From: Ulva prolifera
Lineage: Eukaryota > Chlorophyta > Ulvophyceae > Ulvales > Ulvaceae
Direction: 5' to 3'
NCBI GenBank assembly: GCA_023078555.1
Contig: CM041197.1
Span: 4,485,810-4,549,809, forward strand
DNA: 64,000 bases
Both the position numbers and the translations under genes were made by a program. The notes beneath the pieces were generated by a model, which was not told the DNA's origin, did not search any database, and saw only the letters and a list, made by a program, of their open reading frames with translations. Below are positions 45,525 to 58,700 of this stretch, one piece after another. The stretch's first letter is position 1, and every line of letters begins with the position of its first letter.

Positions 45525-46155
45525 TCTACCTGGTGAGCGTACGCAGTACGATAGAAACAACTGCGTAGTCATAGAAGAAGCGTCGGCATAAACAGTGCAT
45601 GGAACGTGGTGCCGTCGTGATTCGGTTTGAGCGCCGGAGCAGGGATGATTGCGGATGACCCTTGCGGCCACTTGAGCAGAAGACGGCAATCAATAGAGGA
45701 CACGCGCGCTGTCCACTGTCCAGCGGTACCCATTGCACAACCAAATGATCAAACACATCATTGGATCAACCGGTGGACGTCATGTCGAGCACGCTGCTAC
45801 CGCTGAAGGGGCAGGTGCAGCAGGCAATGCACTTTGGACTTGTCCAGCAGGTGGTGGACAGCGTGAAAGGTTAAGACCCTCCTTCGACATGTCATGTTTT
45901 GGAGTCTGCGTGCGCTTTGGAGAATCTGTACGTGCCATCACCTCGCTGAACGAAGCAGTGCAGTACGCTTTTCTGCAGGAGGGAACTTCCAGGAGATTAC
46001 TCCTTTGCGCATATGATCACATTCAGGCGGTGCTGTCAATGTCCTATCAGGACATGGCTCAGTCAGATGAAACTTGATGTACACAAAAAGGCAAGAAAGC
46101 AGCCAGAAATTGCCTGCACAGCAACACGCTGGTGCGCAGGTCAAGGCATAATGTA
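45525..46155. other. Spacer between AKR-B and AKR-C
   Basis: It contains a sense copy of the SINE-like repeat at about 45895-46075 (TGCGTGCGCTTTGGAGAATC through GGACATGGCTCAGTCAG). Otherwise it is unremarkable; no gene was seen. Confidence 0.5.
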
Positions 46156-49100
46156 CTAGTCCATCCACTGGGGGCAGCGGTTGCTCCTGTGGATCACCTC
46201 GATCTCTTCCAGCGTCTCCTCGTCCAGCGGCAGGCCGATCGCACCGAGGTACTCGTCCATCTGCTCGACCTGCGTCTGGCCGGTGATGACTGAATCCACG
46301 TGCCACCGCGAGGACACCCTGCACAGCGGCACCAGCCACCGTGAGTGGCCACTCAAATCGCGAGTGCCAGATTGTGCGTGCCGTGCTGGCGATCTATAGA
46401 CATCTGCCTTGTTTGTCAGCAGCACAGCACCTGCAGTGCCCATGCTGAATGGACACTGGAGGGCAGGCAAGCAACAGTAGCCACCACAAGCGCCATGCTT
46501 GCAACACACCTGTAGCATGCGCTTGGCCTTCTGTACTCACAGATGGCCGAGCTGAAGGTGATGAATGTTGCGAGGCTCTACCCCTCCACTCGACAGCAAC
46601 AAGAACACGTCACATGAGCTCAGGGCGTTGTATGCAAAGCCCCAAAGCAGACGACAAAGCATGGCAACCAACAGACCTCAACCCGAACGCACGTACGTCA
46701 CAACCGCCAGCCACGGACAAGTCATACAGACTGCACTGACCGCAACAGCGTGCGCACGCGGCGCCACGGTATGCCTGCGTCACCATGTAGAACGCACATC
46801 TCCCACACTACCATGCATCTGCAATCCTCACACACAGGCACCCAGCACGCACACATACACCCTCAGCATGGCGCGCACCAGGCAATAGCCAGCTGAGTCA
46901 GCGAAAGCCCCTTCCGCACCGCCAGCGCCCGGTACTTCTCCGTGGCAACATGCATGGCGGGGGGGGAGTAGCGCTTCTGGTATTCGGGACTGCGGTTATG
47001 CCGCGCGCTCGCCGGGGCTCTCCCGCCGAGGTACTTGCCCGTCAGGAAGCCCCCCGCGAGCACGCCGTAGGGCAGCAGCCGCACGCCGTATGCATGGCAT
47101 GCCTCTGCGACACCCAGGTCGACGCGCCTGCGCATCAGCCAGCGCTGGGGTCAGGATTCACATGTGCGGCAAACACCCAGTTGGCGGCAGCATACTCGAG
47201 CTCACTGCAGAGCGGCATGGTCGCTCCCTAGTAAAGCACATCTGGGTTGACTCAACCGTGCCGGTGAAAGGGCACTGACAACTCCGGATGAGCGGGAGCA
47301 CATGCCAAAGGGATAGACCGCGTTGGAGCCCACCTCAGACGACCGTACGCAATTCACAGGACCTCCTGTACTGAGCGAATCAGGCACACACTGCTATGTC
47401 GAATTTTCAATGTGCACGCGCGATCGAGCCCACGACCTCCTGGATGGTGGAGGTAGCTTGTATGCTTCTGTGACGACCCCAACTCACTGTACAATAGTCA
47501 TTCACTCTGCAGGTTGCACACCGTGCGCAGTGCATGTGCGAGGCCTGAAGGAGTGCATGCGCATGCATGCCACAGCCGGACCAGAGGCAAGGCGCAGCTC
47601 AACAGGCGCCCGCACCGGTCGCAGAGGGAGTAGTCGTTCTGGGTGGTGATGGGCAGGGGCACCCCGAGGCGCTTGGCGGTCTCGCACATCATCGTCACGC
47701 CGTACGCCGTCTCGTTGCTCAGGCCCCAGTGCCGGACCTTCCCGGCCTTGATGAGCTCACCGATAGTCTGCAGGCACAGCACGGGTTGTCCCTGATGCGG
47801 GCGGGGTGTGTGCGCCCTGTGCAGTCTCTCAGGTCCACAGTGATTCTCATGGCGCAGACTCAAGGGAACACATGGTGTTCCCGCAAGACATACACTGTGG
47901 AATATATAGTCTATATAGTCTGTGGCACTCGAGTCGGCCAACTACAACAGTGGTCCTCGGCATTCTGAAGCAGTCTCAAGGCACGGGAAGTGCATGCTTC
48001 AGCGCTAGCTATACAGCGATATTACTCTATGTAGCGAGCTTGTCGCAGCAACTGGCAGAGCTGCCCGGGCGTGCAGCGTCGCCTGGGCGGACCGCAAGGC
48101 ATCACCTCCTCGATCACGTTTGCTGCTCTTCATGGATGCAGAGCTGGAGGTGCGGCTGATCAGGCTCAGCAGTGAGCACAGGCACAGGGGCTGACATTAC
48201 TGTAGCAGTGCCAGAATCACAGCTAGCTGGGCTGCTGCTGGTGCAGGAACGCGGGTGTGCCAGGAGTTTCCGCCCGGCGCGTCGGCCACCCCACCTCCGT
48301 CCCAGCTGCTGACGATACTCAAGACTGTGCACAAACTGCTGGTTCTCACACGTATGGGCCAGCGTTGGGCCCCACTGCGCCATTCGCTGTAGCAGATTAA
48401 AGAACAAACACAACATCCACGGACACAATTCCACACAAAACAACGCAGAATTTCTCACAAAGCACGTTCCACCCAGCTCCACTCGCTGATTCCGCCGCAC
48501 ATGCACATCCCGCCGCATGCGCGCACCAGCGTTTGGTGGCATTTTCGGGGCCGCCGTCCAACAATCAGATATGAAATTTCGGAATTGTTCTATGTGATCG
48601 GGCCCGACGACCAACCACTGATGCGAACCACGCAGCAGACCCCCCCAGCATCGCACAGGGCCTCCGAGTCGTCTGACTCAGCCAGCTGATTGCAGAGGTT
48701 CCAAGGCCTCCGGGCCTCGGGAGGACGTCCAGCGAAGGTGCCGTGAGCATGTTCTCCTCAAGCCACACCTCGAAGGCGCTACAGTACTATTGTTTTGCGG
48801 AGGCACACCTGCACCTGCTCCTCGAAGGAGGCAGCCTCCCGGACATGCTCCGGATTGAACTGCGTCATGCCGAACAGCGGCACGTAGCGGTCCGGCCAGT
48901 GGAGCTGGTAGAGGTCGATGCGGTCCGTCTGCAGCCGCCGCAGCAAGCCGTCGACCGCGGCGAGGATGTTGCCGCGGTCCAGCCTCGGTGGAGGCACGCC
49001 CTCGTCGGGGACCTCGGTCCTGCACAGCTGAAACTCATTGAAGCAGGGAATCGCGCCGCCTCCTCGATCTCTCGGGGGCTGTGTCCTGTCAAATGAAGGT

Positions 49101-51122
49101 TACCGAAGAGTGAACGGTAATAGACAAACAGAAACAAAGAACCCCTTCCGAATCAACGCCTGACAAATAGAACCAGATAATATGATTTGCTCTGTTTGAT
49201 CCGAGTCTATGACACGGCGCTGCTGCATGGCAGTCTGCGGCGCCGCGCCTCGAGCACCTGCGACTGCATCACAGACTCGGAGCCCATGCCGATGGCGCTG
49301 TGTTCCAGTATTGGGTCGCCTCGCGGTGTGTTCAGGGCTGCCATCCAGTGATTGCGCCCGACGACCCAACAATGCGGTGCGCGCACGAGGGCCGCAGGCG
49401 CTTTGTATATCTGAACATTGCAGGCGCTACGCAGGCAGTGCGGACTGCGCCGCAGCTTCAAGCAGACTGCGATCAGTCGAGGGCAGTCAGTGTCGGTTGC
49501 AATTGCGCTGCTGGAGGCCCCATCACCTGGCAGTATACTCAGGTGAGCTTGCAGCTGCCACGGAAGGAAGGGGGAGGCGCACCTCTTGGCTGCGCAGTAG
49601 TTGCCCTGCTGCGGCCCCACCACCTGCAGGCGGCCCATGCGTCAGAACCGCATATGCTACTGCTAGCGACCGGATGAATGCAGCAGAGTCTTACTGTGTG
49701 GCACGGGCTGTGGTGTCAGCAGTTTCCGTACGGAGCTGAGAGGTTTTTAGTTGCTCTGCCATACAATGGCCCAATATGTGTAAATTGGGCGACGGAGCTG
49801 AGGGGGAGGCTATCGCTATACACTATAGTATATCCGGTGCGAATCTTTGGTCAGCGAGATATACCACAGAGGAGACGTAAAATGTGTCAGACTCTGTGTA
49901 CGAAACAGAATGCCGTGTGCAGTACTAGACGTCTGGAGTTGGAGAGCAGACACAGCAGCCATCGGCTGACAAGAGGAACAGCAGCAGCCTCGTGCAGATT
50001 GCCTGTGCTCCGCAACAAATGCTGGAGGACGCTTGCTTTGATGTGATGAGGCTGGAGAGGCATGTGGCACCGCAGGAGCCGCGGGCACGACAAGAACAGG
50101 AAGTGCATGCGCAGGTGTACGCCCAGGAGAGACTCCCGGATGCACCTTGGTCGCAATGATGAACTCATCTCGACAGCCTCGCTTGTGCAGCCACCGGCCA
50201 ACGAACTCCTCCGTTTTTCCGCAGTACGAGGGATCCATCGGTGTGGCATATACCTCGGCGGTGTCGATGAAGTTCCCGCCTTTGCCTGCAAGTGGTGACA
50301 TGGTAATCCACAGCAGCATCGGTGGACGCTGGCTGCACTGTGGCAGTCATGCAGGACATACACACCCAGCCGTGGCGTAATCATGGCTGTCAATTAATAG
50401 CAGTTGGTGCAATGAGCTGCGATTCTGTGTTTTAGGCTGGCTACAAGGGCATGCTCTGTGAGCCAGCACCTCGCTCATCTCTGCAGCAGATGAACACGCG
50501 CAGCATGAAGCACTGCTTCTCTCAAAAAACGCTCTACCATTGTGCGTACGCTACTGAGGCGGAAGGCATGAATGGTTCACGGCAGACTCGGCGTCACCGC
50601 GACCGCAATGCATCGCTTGGTGACGCTTCGCGCCTGCCGGAGACATCAAAGACTGCAGTGCGCACTGCGGAAATAGTCCAATTGCGCATCGGCTTCATCT
50701 TCTGTGTTGGTGGAGCCCATCATCTGCACCCATTCCTTTGTTGCCCATCCAGGTCTCCTTCGCGAAAGGCTTGTTTGTGAGCGGGTAGCTCGCTAGTATG
50801 CGGCGTCCACCAGCTTGAATCAATCCACAGCAAACATAGACGCTTACGTCACATAGAGCGGCTTTGTTCATTTGAACAACTCTTCCTCCAGCGGCAGAAT
50901 TCCGAAACGCACCATCGTGCCGATGCAAGCAGCAGACACGAGCAGGTCAGAATTCCCTAACTGTAATTTCTCCATTTTGGACAAAGCGGCAGATTGATCT
51001 AGAACTAGAGCTCTCGTGGCGGCTTGACGATCGAAATACCAACGCCCGGGCCTGCGACTGTTGCGACCGGCAGTGAAGCGCAGCGCGCTCCCACACTGTG
51101 GACTGCCCAGCTGCGGCTTCAT
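46156..51122 (-). CDS. Tas-like aldo-keto reductase AKR-C, eight exons
   Basis: Exons in coding order: 51122-50913, 50723-50666, 50285-50146, 49623-49583, 49019-48809, 47767-47616, 47127-46879, 46318-46156, giving 407 residues. The barrel starts [19 protein letters not shown]. Exon 2 supplies the helix [19 protein letters not shown], and exons 3-4 join as [20 protein letters not shown]. The tetrad is D97, Y102, K136, H190. The N-terminus ([19 protein letters not shown]) is Arg/Ser-rich and transit-like. It pairs with AKR-D through [21 protein letters not shown] and the C-terminus PQWMD. Two MITEs, an antisense SINE-like repeat (47265-47400) and a degenerate family-L terminus just upstream of exon 5 (49100-49165) lie in its introns. 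Confidence 0.9.
48527..48620. mobile_element. hAT-like MITE copy 5 (AKR-C intron)
   Basis: CAGCGTTTGGTGG at the left end; CGACCAACCACTG at the right end. It shares GGAATTGTTCTATGTGATCG with copy 7. The termini are eroded and the flanks (GCGCGCAC, ATGCGAAC) only partly match. Confidence 0.65.
49100..49165 (-). mobile_element. Degenerate family-L 3' fragment in AKR-C intron
   Basis: TTACCGAAGAGTGAACGG and the later CTTCCGAATCAACG match the family 3' UTR in antisense with several changes. No target duplication was identified. Confidence 0.55.
49306..49374. mobile_element. hAT-like MITE copy 6, internally deleted
   Basis: CAGTATTGGGTCG to CGACCCAACAATG, only 69 bp. The middle (the GAATATTCGGAATTG core) is missing. 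It lies in the AKR-C intron between exons 4 and 5. Confidence 0.65.
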
Positions 51123-52720
51123 TCCGTGTGTTCAGGCAATAATCTCGAGAAAGGGAGGTGGCTTGCAGATCACACGAATAAACGCAATTTGCAAGCAGAA
51201 GTTCCATGCTAGCTGGCGTCGCTTGCATGTGTCAACGGCTTCACCTCACCTCCGCGCTCTCCAACATTGGCAATCTCTGGGTCCCACGTTATCATGCCGA
51301 GAATCCACGAAAGTTTTCAGCTGCATACAGGTAGCTGTGACTGGCCACCAGATTTACCGATCAACATCAGGAACAGGAACGTTGACATGGCCCAGCCTAG
51401 CTCAGCACTGCCAAGTTCTGGAAAATTGATCCTCACAGAACTGCATCTGAACGTCAGCAAAAGTTGCTGTCCTACCTGTGACAGTCCTCTCAAGTGAGAA
51501 TGCCATGTCAAAGTCACAAAGAGGCGTCTGCCAACGCAGCGACACTACACCAAGGCGTCTGTTAACGCAGCGACTAGAAATGTATATTTACAGCCCAACA
51601 GTGCATGTCGTCTGGACATCGCTGCTATAGAGAGATGGGTATCCACTTTGGCTGGCTGCAGAGTGGCTCCCATCAGAAGCCTGTCTGCCAGCTTCAGGTC
51701 CACATACATAGAGCACTGCGTCCAGGTCCGAGGTGTGCCACAGCTGCTTGTCATCTACGCCGTTGAGCCTTACACATGCGGCACAGCGTGCATGCATCCA
51801 TGGTGCCATCATTGAAACAGGTCCACGGCACATGAACATACGCAGGAGACCCCAGAGAGATCAGAACGGGTCTGGTCCGCATTAGCCACCGTGTATCAGC
51901 TTTTACCACGCTCGCTCCGCTTGAAAGCCTGGGCGTGTGCTGTGGTGCTGCTGGAGCACCATGCTAGGGCTCGGCCGACCGTGGACCTGTGCACGTCGGT
52001 TCATATGCGGCCACTGGATGGCGTGAGCTGTCGGACACATCATGGACCCATGCATATGCAACCAGGTGTGTCCTTACATTCAATACCATTGTTGTTGGTT
52101 CTCAAGGTCTCAACGTCGTGCATGTAACACTTCAGCATGTTACACTCGGGGCCACGGCCACAAGCTCAAACAGTCCAACTGACCGGCGCATGGTGCATAG
52201 CAAGCGCATTCCGGGTGCTTGTTTCGGCCGTTGGGGGGCGCCACTTAAGTACTTGCATGTGCTGGTCACGGCTGTGGCTTGAGTGCAGTGGGCTGGGTTG
52301 GTTGTCTTATGTCTACTAGTAGTACCCAGTGATCACTGCGTCCACATGTCCCCGCAGGGTCACATATCGATCATAGGATATGATAGTAATACAGTCGCTA
52401 TACTAGTACGCTGTACTAGTACTAGTACGCTATACTAGTACGCAGTGGCTCTACCCTGTCTCTACACACTGGGTCAGACACGACTTCTACACACCGGGTC
52501 CCGACGCTCTTCACACCGGGTGCTAGCTCAGCTGACGCAGTCGGTGTTGAGTTCAATGGCCTCCGGCAGCCGGAAATGAACACAGCAGAGATGCGAAAGC
52601 CAGTTTGCAGGTGTGACGCCAACACAGCTTGCCGCCGCCCCGCTTCATTCATGGGTCGACGTCGCTGCTCCAAGCCTGGGGAACACGGAGCTGCACCGCA
52701 ACACGGCTACAAACGATGTG
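51123..52720. other. Spacer between AKR-C and AKR-D
   Basis: No gene was recognised. A compact cluster of TACTAGTACGC-type direct and inverted repeats lies at about 52395-52445. Short repeated phrases (ACACTGGGTC-like) follow at about 52465-52520. Confidence 0.45.
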
Positions 52721-55700
52721 CTAGTCCATCCACTGCGGGCAGCGGTTGCTCCGGTGGATCCTCTCGATCTCCTCCAGCGTCTCGTCGTCCAGTGGCATGC
52801 CGATGGCATCTAGACACTCGTCCATCTGCTCGACGCTCGTCTGGCCGGTGATGACCGAATCCACGTGCCACCGTGAGGAAACCCTGCACACCAACACCAG
52901 CCACAGTCAGCTCCCAGTCAATTTGTCAAGATCAGTATTGTAGGGCCTGCTTTGGCTGCCTATGGACATCTGCCTCCATTGCCAGCAGCGAAGCACCCGC
53001 AGTGCCGATGCATGCTGCATGGACATACACGAACCAGGACAGCACCGTGTGCATCGTCACAGTCAAGGACACCTCTGGAGAACATAAGTGCCACGCTTGC
53101 CGCACACTTGAAGTGTGCACTTGGCCTTTTTCAATCACAGGTGCCGACTCGGAGCTCGGAGCTTAAGGCGATGGACGTGGCCAGGTGCTGCCAGTCCGCT
53201 CCACAGCGACAGCGTGCGCATGCGTCGTCGTGGCGCTCGTGCGTGTGACGACAAGCTTGTAACTACGGGCAACAGTGCCATGGCTTAAGTGCAACACACA
53301 GCGCCCAAACTGTGGCAATCCAGTGCTATGGCCGCTATACCACTGCATTGCATCACACGCGGTGCACCGCCGTCCGCAATCTCACACGCCCCCACCCTGC
53401 ACACGTGTGCACGCCCCCACCCTGCACACGCCCCCATCGCGGTGCGCACCACGCGACGGCCAGCTGAGTCAGCGTGAGTCCCTTCCGCACCGCCAGCGCC
53501 TGGTACTGCTCCGCGGCAGCATACATGGCGGGAGAGGAGTAGCGCTTCTGGTAGTCCGGCATCCTGTTGTGCCTTGACGACGGCGGCGCCCTCCCGCCCA
53601 GGTACTTGCCAGTCAGGAAGCCCCCCGCGAGCACGCCGTAGGGGAGCAGCCGCACGCCGTATGCATGGCATGCCTCCGCAACTCCGAGGTCGACGCGCCT
53701 GCGCGCCAGGAAGCGTGAGCATCGTGCGGCGCCGTTGCTGCGCCGATGCATACATGCATGCGCTGCGCGTGTGCGCTGCGATCACAGCACGGTGACGGCC
53801 GGTCCCACCGGCTCCACGCCTAGGAGGGGTTGGGGAGATGGTCGGGGGATCGGTCTTCAGGGCCGTGTTGGCGGCAGACTCAAAGCTGGCGGCCAAAAAC
53901 TTCCGTACTACCGCACTACTTGTGTGCGGCGCAGGAGCGATCGAGGCAGGGGTATGTGTCTACGCGTATGTACATTCACACGATCACAGACTGACATCAC
54001 TTGACTACAATTTGCAAAGCTAGAATGAGTGGCCCAGGAGCTGCAGGGGCCCGCACCGGTCGCAGAGGGAATAGTCGTTCTGGGTGGTGATGGGCAGGGG
54101 CACCCCGAGGCGCTTGGCCGTCTCGCACATCATCGTTATGCCGTACGCCGTCTCATTGCTCAGGCCCCAGTGCCGGATCTTGCCAGCCCTGATGAGATCG
54201 CCCATGACCTGCAGCAAAGTAGCGCCTTGACACAATGTAGTTGTGATGTAGATGATGTGGACTGGGTCCACAGTCGGCGGCACTTGCCTCCATCTATAAT
54301 TATATCGTTCAATGGGGCGCTCCTGATGCCGCGCGGTGTCTTGTCGCACGTGAAGTGCGTGCTTCAGAGCTAGCTACAGCAAGCGCACACGACACTGCAG
54401 GGCGCCTGCCAGTGGCAGCTGTGCCCTAGAGTCAGTCTGAGACACCAGCCCCCACGGGCGCAACAAGTTGCCGCAACTTGTTGTCTGGATCCAGTGCTGG
54501 GGCTGTGGCCGGCCAGGCTCCATGTCAAGGGAGTGCATGACCCCCTCCTAGTCAGCACTGCAGCGGTAGCTGGGCTCAGCCACAGGCGCCAGACGCTGGC
54601 TTGATTGTAACAGGCCTAGGATGACGGCTTCCTGGGCTCAGCCCAGGCTGCTGCTGGTGTAGTACACCTGTGGCTACCGGAGCACGGAGGCACCCGTAGC
54701 TGCAGCTGAGCCGACGAACGGCGATCCTCTTTCACAGCCTGAGTGCGTGCCTGTGGGCTGGGGTGACCTGTTTTGGGCTAACACATGCCCGGCAGCACCT
54801 GGGCTTTTCATCAGCACATGTGCATCGATGCTCGCAGTTACAATGTGTTGCTGTGCAATGCGTGCAGAAGTGTTTGGTCGCCCTGCAGCATTGCTGGGGC
54901 TCCCATCCGGAAATTAGACCTGAGTAATCGGAATTGTTCTATGTGATCGGGCCCGACGACCCAACACTGGCGTGCGGTGCATCGCAGTACTGCCTGCCTC
55001 TCTCGCATGTCGGAATTCCAAAGCCTTAAGGCTTTGGCCTGGTGACACCACTACCTTTGTCAATAGCTGATATCTGAGTGGGCCACTGACTTGGCCATGG
55101 CAACCAGCCGGCTGGTTACAACTTGAAGCTGATACATCCATCTGCATGGCCGCCGAGTCGGCATATGCATACTTCTCGTAGTTGACTATTGTATTCTGCG
55201 GAGGCACACCTGCACCTGCTCCTCGAAGGAGGCAGCCTCCCGGACATGCTCCGGATTGAACTGCGTCATGCCGAACAGCGGCACGTAGCGGTCCGGCCAG
55301 TGGAGCTGGTAGAGGTCGATGCGGTCCGTCTGCAGCCGCCGCAGCGAGCCGTCGACTGCGGCGAGGATGTTGCCGCGGTCCAGCCTCGGTGGAGGCACCG
55401 CCTTGTCATACGCCTTGCTCCTGCACGGCAGTGTTGGGTCGCTTGTAGCATTTTCAGGGATGCCACCCAAAAAATAGAGCTGGGTATTCGGAATTAATTG
55501 TTCGATGTGATTGGGCCCGATGACCCAACACTGCTGCACGGCAAAGAAGCGCTATTCAAATCCTCGAATTGGTCAGGGCTGTGGCCCAACAACTGCCGCG
55601 TGCAACTGTAGCTGGACCCAGAACACATTAAGCACTGAAGTTGTGCTCTTTGTGAGCGAACCCCAGCCCTCGTAACGGTGCATAGCAGCACGAGGCTCCG

Positions 55701-58700
55701 TGCCTTGAGAGCACGCCGCGAGCACCGTGCCGATGGCCATGATCCTGTGTACGTGCGTGCATCAGGGTCGCAGCAGCCTCTCGTATTACAAATAATAGTA
55801 TACTAGCACGCATGTGTTCACACAGACGTGGACGGTGTGGCCGGTACCGCTTCAAGCGGACACCATCCAGCCCCGCCTGAAGGGGCCCTATTTTGAACAC
55901 TTGTTGTCGATGTTCAAATCGACATCGCTGTGTAGTCATCCATACAAATGTGCGTTTGATTGCGCAGCTGGAGGCAAGTCCGCCTGTCCAGTCGACAATG
56001 TCCAATGTCCATGCAGCGGCAGTGAGAGGGCTGTGAGAGGGGGACCTGGACACGCACCGGTTCGCCGGACAGTAGTTGCCCTCCTGGGGACCCACCACCT
56101 GCACGCCGGCCGTGTGTAACGCATGGTGCGATGAGGTCACAGAAGAGTGAACGGGGCAGTAGCAATGAAAGCATATGGATATCCGGCACGCATCGTGATC
56201 GCTTCCCGACCTGCCGTCAGAGCAACTAGACCAGAGCAACTAGACGGTTGGACACATGCATTCAATGCAGTCAAGACGGCTGGACACATGTATTCAAGTT
56301 GGCACAATGCATTAATATACCAATATACCAATCTTGGTATACTTGGTCTGCTTGCTTCATTCGCTTCTTCGTTTTTTTCTGCCCGCCTTGCCACCTTTAC
56401 TAAATAGTGTCCTTGTCACACAATGCATTGTGTCACCTTGAGGTGAGCGTGAGCACTGGGCACGAGCAGCTGCCGCACTACTGCATGCATGGCGGCACTA
56501 CTGCATGCATGGCGGCCCAACGGGCAGAGAGCAGGCATGCAGTAGTGTTGGCATCATGCCTCGGCCTCCCTCTGGTGCATGATGCGCATGGCCTGCAGTG
56601 GTATTGGCAAAACCAGAGGGAGCCAGCTGTGGCTGCAGCGCTATCTGTTGACCCAGCTCCAGGAAACTTCCAAGCAACTTCACTGGACCAAGCAGCCAGG
56701 CTAGCAGCTCTGTGGGGGTGGCATTGCGCCAGCTGTCGCAAGCAACTGGGTTAACGTGTACCTTCGCAACAACAAGTTAGACCTGACCATTGTGAAACAG
56801 TGCTGCAACATGTGCATGACGATCTGCATGGCCATGGGATCCGAACTCGGTGGGATCCCCGAGGGAATCCCGGGAGGTGAATTGAAGAAGCGGGAGGGAG
56901 GATGCATGTCCACACATGTAGGGCTAGGAGGCTGGCAATAACAGCTGTGCAGCTGCAACGCCATAGCTGTGCAGTGCAGTCCTGGAGGACCGGGGGAGTT
57001 GAACCGCTGGAGGGTGGCCAACGTCAGATGTCAGAGGGCTTTTGTGGCCCAGCTTTTGTGGCAATCTACTAGTAGTGTCCATCTAGACAGTGGCCACATC
57101 ACTGGATTGCCACACAAGCACTGCTTGGGGAGATGTGCGGTTGTGTGGCTGTGGCCGGTGCAGGTGCTGACGTTGCATGGGTGTGTTGGTGTGTGCTGCG
57201 TCACGCTGTGGCTGTGGCTGTGGCTCGTTGCGCTGTCCCCCTGGTGGCTGTGGCTCGTTGCGCTGTCCCCCTGGTGGCTGTGGCTCGTTGCGCTGTCCCC
57301 CTGGTGGCTGTGGCTCGTTGCGCTGTCCCCCTGGTTGCTGCTCGCGGTGCCACCTGCCTTACGTATAATTGCTTGCTTTGTCCTTGTCCTTGTAACACAA
57401 GCACTGATGCATGGGGAGATGCAACAGTCACAACTTCCCCATGGGTGCACGCATGCGCAATGCTCATTGATGATGATGATGATGATGATGATGAGGATGA
57501 TGATGAGTGCCACTCATCATCAGTGCCTTGAGATCTGCCAGATCTGTGACCGTCTGTAACCATCTGTAACCGCAGTACATGAGTCGAATATTACATATAT
57601 GTAATATGTATACATATTACATATGCCAAGAATAGACGGAAGACGACACATACCAGAAATGCCACAGATCTGCATGAGTCATGGAATGTATTCTATTCTT
57701 GAATTCAGATGGTCACATTTGTTTTCAATTGCAGCAAGTGAGATCTTTGCACAGAACCTCAAACTTTCAGATTGAATTTGAATGGGGCGTGCAGAACTCC
57801 ACTGCAGTTTAGCTGCAGTGGAGTTCTCTGGGATGTTATTGAAGAGGAGGTCTTGAATTCGAAGTGACCGACTCATGATCACATCAGGGTCCGGACTCCA
57901 ACTCAGAGCAATAGCTTCCTCTGTTCTGGGAGGAGGATGCCAGGAGGATGCATGAGAGGAGGATGCATGAGAGGAGAGGAGGATGCATGAGAGGAGGATG
58001 CATGAGAGAAGGATGCATGAGAGGAGGATGCTGGGAGGATGCAAGGGGCACAAGGATCAAGCCTTGATCCTGAGGGCGAGGCGGGCAGCACCGCGGGACC
58101 ACTGGCAGGAACAACACAACGGCGAGTGGGCCCGCGCCCGTACATGGCACACCTTGGTGGCAATGATGAAGTCGTTTCGACAGCCTCGCTTCCGCAGCCA
58201 CGCACCGATGTACTCTTCAGCCTTTCCACAGTACGAGGGTCCCATCGGTGTGGCGTAGACCTCGGCAGTGTCTATGAAATTCCCGCCTTTGCCTGCGAGG
58301 AGCGGTTCCTTACAATGCAGCTGCGAGTACACCCGGTGCAGCATGCATTGTGGCAAATACAGATGAATGAACGGACTCAAACGAAACGGACACTGCAGTG
58401 CACTGTACTACATTGTGCTGTATTTGCAGTCTCAAGCAGTCGCACTTGCGACGGATCGATGCCATGTGCTGGATCAACATGACCGGGCTCAGGCCGGTAC
58501 ATGTTTACATGACGCAGCGGTACCATAACATGGCGGGGCCACTCGAGTGGTCTTATCCTATATCTAATCGAATAGACGCCACCGTGACGACGCCACGATG
58601 CAGTATCACAGAACAGTTTACAGACGAGTGAACGGGAATAGACCAACAAAACTAAGATATTTCGTCCGAGACAACAGCCACGCACACATACACGGCCTTC

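Noticed and set aside
57031..57563. Poly-Asp, poly-Ile or Ser-rich proteins around 57.2-57.5 kb
   Set aside because: They come from a 30 bp tandem repeat inside a retroelement and an adjacent GAT microsatellite.
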